A stretch of 12,401 nt of DNA from Alphaproteobacteria bacterium. GTDB taxonomy: Bacteria > Pseudomonadota > Alphaproteobacteria > M2410. Below are positions 6,978 to 12,401 of the stretch, one piece after another (position 1 is the first letter of the stretch; the number at the start of each line of letters is the position of its first letter). Location of the stretch: contig JAJFIN010000223.1 of the NCBI GenBank assembly GCA_021774955.1, forward strand, positions 1 to 12,401, given 5' to 3'. The translations under genes and the position numbers were made by a program. Under the pieces are notes generated by a model. The model searched no databases and was not told the origin of the DNA. It saw only the letters and a program-made list of their open reading frames with translations.

Positions 6978-8276
6978 ATGGGAAATACCTTTGACGCAAT
7001 CATAATCGGTGCAGGCATTGTCGGTTGTTCGATCTCTCACGCTTTATCGCGCAATGGATTAAAGACCCTAAATGTCGACCCGTTGCCTGCTGCTGGATAC
7101 GGTTCTACCAGCCATTCATCAGCCATCGTGAGGCCATTTTATTCTCATGCCCAAGCTTGCGCGCTTGCTCATGAAGCGCGGGGTCGTTGGCTCAATTGGC
7201 AAGAGTTTCTTGAGTGTCATGATGAACGTGGCTTCGCTCATTACAACGAATGCGGGATGATTACCCTTCTCACTGAAGGCCAAGAAAATCAGTTTGAGGC
7301 GACCTGTGCTGCAATGAAAGAGGCGGGAGTAGATTTCGCAATGTTGCAGGAAGCTGACCTGAAGAAACGTTTGCCTAATATGTCATACCAGTCTTTTGGT
7401 CCGCCAACCCGCATTACAGAAGCAGGTTTCGGTGAAGCAAATGGAGGGAAAATTATTGGTGGCATTTATGTCCCCGCCGCCGGTTTTGTTAACGACCCCC
7501 AACTCGCGACACACAATCTACAAATGGCAGCAATTGAAGAAGGTGCGCAATTTTTATTTGGCGTTACCGTTGAAAGTATTTTGAAAGAACGAGATCGCGT
7601 TTCCGGCGTGACTCTCTCAAGCAACGCGGAGATCTCCGCACCGATTGTGATCAATGCTGCCGGGCCACATTCTCATGTGATCAATGAATTGGCCGGCGTA
7701 GTCGGGACGATGCAGGTGTCGACCCAGGCTATGCGTCATGAAGTCGTTTATCTTTCATCACCACCAGATTTTGGAACTGAGGACGCCAGAAGCGTTATCA
7801 TGGATTCAGATAGCGGCGTCTACATGCGCCCCGACGGTGCGGATATTTTGATTGGGTCTTTAGATCCAGAGTGCGATGCGCAAGATTGGGCAGATCCAAA
7901 CGACTATAACGATACCTTCACAGAGCAATGGACCAATCAAGCCTGGCGAGCGGGACAGCGCTTGCCACAACTTGAAATCTCAAACCAAGCGCGTGGAACT
8001 GTCGGCCTCTACGATGTGTCTGATGATTGGATTCCAATCTATGACAAATCTGACCTTGCTGGTTTTTACATGGCTATCGGGACGAGTGGCAACCAATTTA
8101 AAAATGCGCCAATGATCGGTGACCTGATGGCGGAAATTATTATGGCCTGCGAAGGTGGAAAGGATCACGATCAAATACCAGCGACTTTGTTGTTGCCTGA
8201 AGCCGGTCTAGAAATCGATCTCTTCTATTATTCCAGGAATCGGACCATCCAGGAAACGAACAATGTTCTCGCATAA
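6978..8276 (+). CDS. FAD-dependent oxidoreductase of the DAO (glycine/D-amino acid oxidase) family
   Basis: This 432-residue flavoenzyme starts with a Rossmann dinucleotide motif, IIIGAGIVG (residues 8-16), followed by the FAD-contacting GSTSHSSAIVRPFYS region (about 42-56). VINAAGPHSH (about 224-233) is the second flavin-contact strand, and AIGTSGNQFKNAPMIGDL near the C-terminus closes the flavin site, as in sarcosine oxidase and dimethylglycine dehydrogenase relatives. The family oxidises amines, amino acids or 2-hydroxyacids, and the substrate here is unknown. The frame is open from a GTG at 6933 that overlaps the previous stop. The ATG at 6978 has GGGA 8 bases upstream and puts the nucleotide-binding strand at the usual distance from the N-terminus, so I prefer it. 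There is no export signal, in contrast to the serine hydrolase before it and the MtoX after it. Confidence 0.9.
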   Translation: MGNTFDAIIIGAGIVGCSISHALSRNGLKTLNVDPLPAAGYGSTSHSSAIVRPFYSHAQACALAHEARGRWLNWQEFLECHDERGFAHYNECGMITLLTEGQENQFEATCAAMKEAGVDFAMLQEADLKKRLPNMSYQSFGPPTRITEAGFGEANGGKIIGGIYVPAAGFVNDPQLATHNLQMAAIEEGAQFLFGVTVESILKERDRVSGVTLSSNAEISAPIVINAAGPHSHVINELAGVVGTMQVSTQAMRHEVVYLSSPPDFGTEDARSVIMDSDSGVYMRPDGADILIGSLDPECDAQDWADPNDYNDTFTEQWTNQAWRAGQRLPQLEISNQARGTVGLYDVSDDWIPIYDKSDLAGFYMAIGTSGNQFKNAPMIGDLMAEIIMACEGGKDHDQIPATLLLPEAGLEIDLFYYSRNRTIQETNNVLA

Positions 8277-8303
8277 TTGTCCCCTCCCCTGAGTATTCAC
8301 CAT

Positions 8304-8386
8304 GGGAAGCGCCTTTAAAACTGATCCTTCCCGAATGAAGAATATGGTGATATTGTCGACTTTAAAGGCCGATGGGTAAACGGCCT
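8304..8386 (+). ncRNA. Possible structured RNA leader upstream of the MtoX gene
   Basis: The 202 bases between the FAD gene and mtoX contain four perfect inverted repeats. Helix A is GGGAAG (8304-8309) with CTTCCC (8327-8332). Helix B joins GCCTTTAAA (8311-8319), inside the loop of A, to TTTAAAGGC (8361-8369), so A and B together form an H-type pseudoknot. Helix C is AATAT-GGTG-ATATT (8341-8354), in the connecting segment. Helix D is AGGCCG (8366-8371) with CGGCCT (8381-8386), and it overlaps the 3' side of B, so the two exclude each other. No T-tract follows D, so it is not a standard terminator. A CATAAT at 8272-8277 could be a -10 for a start just upstream, without a clear -35. It does not match a riboswitch class I recognise. 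The pairing is seen in the sequence, but its function is inference. Confidence 0.3.
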
Positions 8387-8478
8387 GTCTCTCAATGAAT
8401 TCAAACGTCGCGGTATGCGCTCCCCTTGTATTTAGTGTTGTCAGTCCTCCGGGAGACTTCGCGAGAAAGGCGCACATT

Positions 8479-9798
8479 ATGTTTCGGCATCTTCGTCCCC
8501 CCTTGAGCTTATTTTCAGCTCTTTCCTTCATACTCACACTGGTTGTCCTCCATACCCCCGCCTGGTCGGACGAGACATGTCAGTCGCCCTATATGGCAAA
8601 AATCACGGGTGTAGAGGAATTCGTCTATGTCTGGACTTTAGGCGCCGAAGGTGTCGGCGATGGTTCAGATAAACTGGTGACGGTAGATGTTAGAGAGGAT
8701 TCTGAAACCTTTGGTCAGGTCATCGCCTCTGTTTCTGTTGGTGGGCGACACGAAGCGCACCACGGCGGATTAACAGATGATCGCCGATATTTCTGGGTCG
8801 GCGGACTCGATGATAGCCAAATCTACATTTTTGATATTTACAGCGACCCCGCAAATCCGCGCCTCCATACTACAATTCATGACTTTGAAGCCGCCAGCGG
8901 TGGTGCTGTAGGACCTCATGTCTACTATGCCTTGCCGGGCCGCATGATGATCGCGTCATTGTCTAACAGTACAGACAAAGGTGGCCAAGCCGCTATTGTT
9001 GAATACACAAATTCTGGATCCTATATCTCAACCCATTGGATTCCGAATGCTGCGACAAGCACTATTCCGGGTGCTGAGTTTGCCGATGGTTATGGCTATG
9101 ACGCTCGTGTTCTCCCGCGTAAAAATGTGATGTTGTCGTCATCCTTTACTGGCCATAACAATTATATGCGCGACCTCGAAGACCTCATGAGCGATGACGA
9201 AGCTATGGCAAATTTTGGCAATAGCATGGTTCTTTGGAACCTGCATACGCGTCAACCGTTGAAAGCTTTTTCTACACCAGGCGCGCCGCTTGAAATCAGA
9301 TGGGCTATTCAAGACGATCATAATTACGCCTTCACGACAACCGCGCTGACCAGCAAGATCTGGCTTGTCTATGAGGACGATCAGGGAGAATGGCAAGCCG
9401 ACGCTGTTGCCGACATTGGTAACGCAGCTGATATTCCATTGCCGGTCGACATTAGCCTATCATCCGATGACAACTTCCTCTGGGTCGACACTTTTATGGA
9501 TGGAATGGCGCGCCTATTTGACGTATCCGACCCGCACAATCCCAAACAGGTTTTTGAAAAGAAGATCGGCGCCCAAGTGAATATGGTGTCGCAAAGCTGG
9601 GATGGAAAACGGGTTTATTTCACCAGCTCGCTCCTTGCCAATTGGGACAAAAAGGGTGCCGACAATGAGCAATATCTTAAAGCCTATACATGGAATGGCG
9701 AGGCACTGGTCGATCGCTTTGAAATCGACTTCTGGGCAGCCGGCCTTGGGCGCCCACACGTCATGCGCTTTGGTAGCCGTGCGCTTTATGGAATGTAA
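8479..9798 (+). CDS. mtoX: SBP56-family protein, probable periplasmic methanethiol oxidase (MtoX)
   Basis: This 439-residue selenium-binding-protein-56 family member has a Sec signal peptide (hydrophobic 9-24, cleavage likely after Ser30 in TPAWS). The mature chain carries several SBP56 landmarks: YVWTLGAEG, DGSDKLVTVDV, a histidine cluster RHEAHHGG (His91, 94, 95), ADGYGYDARVLPRKNVMLS, FDVSDPHNPKQV, SWDGKRVYFTSSLLANWD and PHVMRFG (His427). Bacterial SBP56 proteins of this type are known as copper-dependent methanethiol oxidases, turning methanethiol into formaldehyde, hydrogen sulfide and hydrogen peroxide. The following SCO gene matches the known mtoX neighbourhood. The mature protein has a single cysteine, Cys34. 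The frame is open back to 8395, but the ATG at 8479 has AAAGG 8 bases upstream and begins the signal peptide. The family is sure. The exact activity is inferred. Confidence 0.87.
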   Translation: MFRHLRPPLSLFSALSFILTLVVLHTPAWSDETCQSPYMAKITGVEEFVYVWTLGAEGVGDGSDKLVTVDVREDSETFGQVIASVSVGGRHEAHHGGLTDDRRYFWVGGLDDSQIYIFDIYSDPANPRLHTTIHDFEAASGGAVGPHVYYALPGRMMIASLSNSTDKGGQAAIVEYTNSGSYISTHWIPNAATSTIPGAEFADGYGYDARVLPRKNVMLSSSFTGHNNYMRDLEDLMSDDEAMANFGNSMVLWNLHTRQPLKAFSTPGAPLEIRWAIQDDHNYAFTTTALTSKIWLVYEDDQGEWQADAVADIGNAADIPLPVDISLSSDDNFLWVDTFMDGMARLFDVSDPHNPKQVFEKKIGAQVNMVSQSWDGKRVYFTSSLLANWDKKGADNEQYLKAYTWNGEALVDRFEIDFWAAGLGRPHVMRFGSRALYGM

Positions 9799-9825
9799 GA
9801 CGGTCTCTGAAACAGGAGAGTTTTC

Positions 9826-10617
9826 ATGAGTGAGAGCACAACAAGCAAAACAACTGTTGAGAAAATCTCGGCAGAAACCTGGGTGGGCGTCGAGTTACTG
9901 ATTGTTTGTCTCACTCTCGTTTTCTTTTTGGTTCAAAATGGCATGGGGACACCGTCTCAAGATCCTATGACCGCTTCGAACCCCAGCGTTGTCGATACGC
10001 CTGAAGAAATGGACATGGCGGAAGCCATGCCAGCAACATCGTATGATTTCACGGCCCCACCGCCTGATAGTTATTCATTGCCCATTATCCAAACCGCATC
10101 AGACGGTCAGGTTCTTGATGAATCGGGAGCAGCACATTCCCTCAGAGAAATGATGAACGGTCAGATCACCATCCTAAGCTTCATTTACACCCGTTGTGAT
10201 GATGAAATGGGGTGTCCGATGTCAACCATGGTCCTTCATGACATCCGGAACGCCACCGCGGAAAGGCCGGATCTGGCAGACAATCTTCAACTAATCAGCC
10301 TCAGTTTTGATCCCGCCCATGACACTCCAGAAGTGATGGCGGATTTCAAACCAGGGGACGTTGAAGGCCATGCCGCGCAATGGCGCTTCCTGACAACACG
10401 GGATGAAAGCGACCTTGCGCCAATCCTGACCGGTTATGGCCAAAGCATCAACCGGAAGCTAAGCGATGATATGAGTGAGAGCGGCAAAATCTTCCATCTG
10501 CTTCGGGTTTATTTGATCGACAAAACCGGACAAGTTCGAAATATCTATGGCCTCGGTTTTCTCGACCCAAGATTGCTTCTCGCCGACGTCGAAACATTAT
10601 TGCTGGAAGAAAACTAG
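9826..10617 (+). CDS. SCO1/SenC-family copper chaperone, membrane anchored
   Basis: This 263-residue protein has one N-terminal membrane helix (about 20-38), a proline- and acid-rich linker (about 42-85), and a thioredoxin-fold SCO domain facing the periplasm. The copper site is visible as ILSFIYTRCDDEMGCPM, with Cys124 and Cys130, and His224 in FHLLRVYLID. The cysteines are separated by five residues, whereas classic SCO1 has CxxxC. I recall other bacterial SCO-family members with the wider spacing. SCO proteins insert copper into cytochrome oxidase CuA and, next to mtoX, are thought to supply copper to methanethiol oxidase. The start is 27 bases after the mtoX stop with AGGAG 8 bases before the ATG, so the two genes are almost surely one transcript. 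A MauG-like gene, often third in mtoX clusters, is absent: 15 bases after the stop comes a convergent gene. Confidence 0.9.
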   Translation: MSESTTSKTTVEKISAETWVGVELLIVCLTLVFFLVQNGMGTPSQDPMTASNPSVVDTPEEMDMAEAMPATSYDFTAPPPDSYSLPIIQTASDGQVLDESGAAHSLREMMNGQITILSFIYTRCDDEMGCPMSTMVLHDIRNATAERPDLADNLQLISLSFDPAHDTPEVMADFKPGDVEGHAAQWRFLTTRDESDLAPILTGYGQSINRKLSDDMSESGKIFHLLRVYLIDKTGQVRNIYGLGFLDPRLLLADVETLLLEEN

Positions 10618-10632
10618 ACGCATATTGCAGCA

Positions 10633-12045
10633 CTAGTGACGCAAGGATTCCGAACTCGCGGTCTTGGGATTTGTATCCCTAATCTCGACATCAAATTGCA
10701 GGCGTGCTTTCAGAGCTGCAAAGAAAAATATCCAGCACGAACGACAATTGAGAACCAACGGCATTCTTAACCCAGGTTCGTCAACCATCGCCCATTGACG
10801 TAGATGAACAAGCGATCCGTCTCCTGACGGCTGGATCGTTACTGTCACATTTGAATCGTCACCAAAGGTAAATGTGCAACAGACCTGAGGGTCAATTGTC
10901 AAAAACTTCCCGGTCAGTGACCAATCGTGAAACCCCTTCCATGCATAGGTATCACCCTCAGAAACAATCTCATTAGGTTTTCTGTTTTCTCCCTCGGGGT
11001 TTTTGATCTCGATTTGCCTAATGAAAAATGACTCAAGCCCTGCTTTTGTTGACCACGCCTGAAAGACCTTTTCAGGTGCTGCGTCGACTTGGCAAAAGAT
11101 ATCAAATACCGTCCAATCTATGGTTCTGTCTTCACCATCGGGGCGATAGGGCAGGCTTAAACTCCCAGCCGTCTCTTCTGATCGATCCCTGAGGTCATGG
11201 CAGTGACAGACGACAGATTTCCAATTCATCATGTAAAACATCCACCATCCGCGGAAATTTACATGGACGTGCCATTGGTCTTCCTCGGTATTCGCCAGAC
11301 CAAAGTGAGACAATGATACGAGCGTACGGTCTTTCGCTTCGCTCAATGTTATGCGCACCCATCCGACGTCACCAAACGAAAACAAGATGAACTTGTCTTC
11401 TTCGAAGTTCAAAATCTCGCCGGAGGTTTCGTTTCCAGTAAAGAATTTCCAGCTAAATCGATCGCCAATATCGAGGGCTGCCTTGTGGTTTTTCTTCCGT
11501 CCATCAGGCCACATGTTGTCAGCAGCGGATACCAGGAAACGTTCAAACCCCTCCCCGGTTCTCAAAAATTCAAATGTTTTTTCCACATCCGCATCGAAAT
11601 ACATGTCGATCTTGATTTCAGACCAATCGAAGGCTTGAGGCTCTACTTTAAAAAGCTTGCTGAGGGCATTGAGCGCGCGATGCCATCCAGCCTCATGACG
11701 GCCGTAGGCACCCGGTGTTGCATTTTCCAACTCATCATGGGTCAGACGAAGAAGCGTTGCATCGCCTTTTTTTTCGATTTCGAAAGTGACAATCGTTTGA
11801 CAACCGATGTCATCGGCATTCCATGAGTAAGAAAGGCGTTTTTGATGAACAACTTCTTGCACTTCGCAAAAGATCCTACCGTCCCAATTGCCAGAGGGCG
11901 GACAATCGAAAGTAAAACGATGACCTTCCTCTGGCGATAAATCACTCGGCATCAACCATTGTTCAACCTGGCTGGGTTCCGTCAAAAAATCCCAGACTTT
12001 ATCGACTGGTGCTTCCAGCAATATTTCTCTATTTATCCCAGACAT
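10633..12045 (-). CDS. Protein of three tandem SRPBCC/AHSA1-type domains
   Basis: This 470-residue protein consists of three START-like ligand-binding (SRPBCC, activator-of-HSP90 type) domains. Domain 1 (about 4-133) opens ILLEAPVDKVWDFLTEP and ends in a W-and-L helix. Domain 2 (about 143-285) opens IKIDMYFDADVEKTFEFL. Domain 3 (about 311-455) opens FDIFCQVDAAPEKVFQAWST. Domains 2 and 3 have similar aromatic C-terminal helices (FRGWWMFYMMNWK and CRSCWIFFFAALK). Each has the curved sheet and long final helix of the fold, which binds hydrophobic small molecules. AHSA1 proteins beside ArsR repressors are usually single-domain, about 150 residues. The ATG follows the repressor stop with no gap. 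GGAGG (12055-12051), inside the repressor gene, is 5 bases away, which indicates translational coupling. No signal or membrane segment is seen. The ligand or reaction is unknown. Confidence 0.85.
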   Translation of the reverse strand: MSGINREILLEAPVDKVWDFLTEPSQVEQWLMPSDLSPEEGHRFTFDCPPSGNWDGRIFCEVQEVVHQKRLSYSWNADDIGCQTIVTFEIEKKGDATLLRLTHDELENATPGAYGRHEAGWHRALNALSKLFKVEPQAFDWSEIKIDMYFDADVEKTFEFLRTGEGFERFLVSAADNMWPDGRKKNHKAALDIGDRFSWKFFTGNETSGEILNFEEDKFILFSFGDVGWVRITLSEAKDRTLVSLSHFGLANTEEDQWHVHVNFRGWWMFYMMNWKSVVCHCHDLRDRSEETAGSLSLPYRPDGEDRTIDWTVFDIFCQVDAAPEKVFQAWSTKAGLESFFIRQIEIKNPEGENRKPNEIVSEGDTYAWKGFHDWSLTGKFLTIDPQVCCTFTFGDDSNVTVTIQPSGDGSLVHLRQWAMVDEPGLRMPLVLNCRSCWIFFFAALKARLQFDVEIRDTNPKTASSESLRH

Positions 12046-12342
12046 TTAGTCCTCCACCACTTTTTTCAATGAGGCCAGTTTTTGATCCCAGAACACTTCG
12101 TATTGATTGACCCAATCAGCAATGGGCTTGAGCGTCGAAGGGTTCATTCGGTGTTGCCGTTCACGTCCCACGGTCTGAACAGAAACGATGTCGCATTCGC
12201 GCAGGACTTTGAGGTGCTTGCTCACCGCTGGACGGCTAATATCGAAATGTGCCGCCACATCGTTTACCGAACGTGGCGCTTCCATAAGAAGCGCGATCAT
12301 GCGCCGGCGTTGAGGGTCCGCAACAGCTTCAAAAACATCCAT
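12046..12342 (-). CDS. ArsR-family winged-helix repressor
   Basis: This 98-residue regulator has the full ArsR/SmtB layout. DVFEAVADPQRRRMIALL is the opening helix pair. The recognition unit (about 26-46) contains VNDVAAHFDISRPAVSKHL, and the wing follows with VQTVGRERQHRMN. The C-terminal helix (about 74-96) resembles that of repressors that control AHSA1-type neighbours. The ELCVCDL-type metal-binding cysteines of arsenic and cadmium sensors are absent, and the only cysteine is Cys50. It is therefore not a metal sensor of that kind and probably responds to an organic ligand, perhaps one bound by the SRPBCC partner. AGGA lies 7 bases before the ATG. The stop codon touches the ATG of the SRPBCC gene, making a two-gene operon. 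Two palindromes upstream are the likely autoregulatory operators. Confidence 0.92.
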   Translation of the reverse strand: MDVFEAVADPQRRRMIALLMEAPRSVNDVAAHFDISRPAVSKHLKVLRECDIVSVQTVGRERQHRMNPSTLKPIADWVNQYEVFWDQKLASLKKVVED

Positions 12343-12358
12343 CTCGATATCCTAATAC

Positions 12359-12374
12359 GTAACTTATTGGTTAC
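12359..12374. promoter_or_regulatory. Proximal operator palindrome, GTAAC-N6-GTTAC
   Basis: GTAAC (12359-12363) and GTTAC (12370-12374) form a perfect 5-base inverted repeat with a 6-base AT-rich centre, 16 bases upstream of the repressor ATG. Its symmetry suits a dimeric winged-helix protein. It covers the region where transcription would begin if TTTATA at 12377-12382 (TATAAA on the minus strand) is the -10 box, so binding there would block the start. Confidence 0.7.
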
Positions 12375-12381
12375 ACTTTAT

Positions 12382-12401
12382 ATGTAACTTTATGGTTACA
12401 T
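12382..12401. promoter_or_regulatory. Distal operator palindrome, ATGTAAC-N6-GTTACAT
   Basis: Seven-base arms (12382-12388 and 12395-12401) flank a 6-base centre. The 17 bases from 12384 match the 17 bases from 12359 at 15 positions, so this is a second copy of the proximal site with centres 25 bases apart. It overlaps the candidate -10 and would reach towards the -35, which lies outside the window. Two copies suggest cooperative binding by the ArsR protein. Confidence 0.7.

Noticed and set aside
8304..8369. SAM-II type riboswitch
   Set aside because: The pseudoknot topology and the alphaproteobacterial sulfur context suggested it, but the conserved loop and junction bases that I remember for SAM-II are not present, and the segment between the helices is too long.
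8395..8478. Upstream extension of the MtoX protein from an ATG at 8395
   Set aside because: It would put 28 residues before a normal signal peptide, while the ATG at 8479 has its own AAAGG at good spacing.
8208..8537. Minus-strand reading frame of 109 codons across the gap before mtoX
   Set aside because: It overlaps the ends of two well-supported plus-strand genes, has no ribosome binding site that I could see, and its product resembles no family.
10618..10632. Bidirectional terminator between the convergent SCO and SRPBCC genes
   Set aside because: The 15-base gap has no stem-loop with T-tracts. Only short repeats of ACTAG and ACGC are seen.
12046..12342. Arsenic or heavy-metal sensing by the ArsR protein
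   Set aside because: The metal-binding cysteine motif of the recognition helix region is absent, and no resistance gene lies beside it.

Overview
The window is a bacterial chromosome segment of roughly even base composition, probably from an alphaproteobacterium. That call is an inference. It rests on a periplasmic SBP56/methanethiol-oxidase-type protein paired with a SCO gene, on the style of the hybrid histidine kinase, and on an ArsR-plus-AHSA1 pair. No rRNA, tRNA, CRISPR array, insertion sequence or integrase is visible. Every complete gene looks intact, so this is compact, working accessory metabolism rather than a decaying island.

Left part (1-3513), all on the minus strand. The window opens inside the N-terminus of a molybdopterin oxidoreductase with a 4Fe-4S cysteine motif. 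Next come a hybrid sensor kinase (PAS-PAS-HisKA-HATPase-REC) and a phytanoyl-CoA-dioxygenase-type Fe(II)/2-oxoglutarate enzyme. The last of these is divergent from the next gene across a 187-base intergenic region that probably holds promoters in both directions.

Middle part (3701-10617), seven genes all on the plus strand: a VOC/glyoxalase-fold protein, a membrane-anchored alpha/beta hydrolase, a GFA-like zinc protein with an altered metal site, an exported beta-lactamase-family serine hydrolase, a DAO-family FAD oxidoreductase, an exported SBP56/MtoX protein and a membrane-anchored SCO copper protein. The 101- and 72-base gaps after the first two genes, and a 202-base gap before mtoX, suggest several transcription units. 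The gap before mtoX contains nested and crossing inverted repeats that can be drawn as a pseudoknot-type RNA leader. MtoX and SCO form the one functional pair supported by published precedent: methanethiol is oxidised in the periplasm by a copper enzyme, with a copper-delivery protein beside it. Formaldehyde from that reaction could in principle meet the GFA-like protein, and formate the molybdopterin enzyme, but this link is only a hypothesis.

Right part (10633-12401), minus strand: an ArsR-family repressor directly abuts an unusual 470-residue protein made of three SRPBCC/AHSA1-type domains in a row. Two near-identical palindromes of the form GTAAC-N6-GTTAC lie upstream of the repressor at the window edge and are very probably its operators.

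Several of the longest possible reading frames start too early. For the kinase, VOC protein, serine hydrolase, FAD enzyme and MtoX I chose internal ATG starts that have ribosome binding sites.
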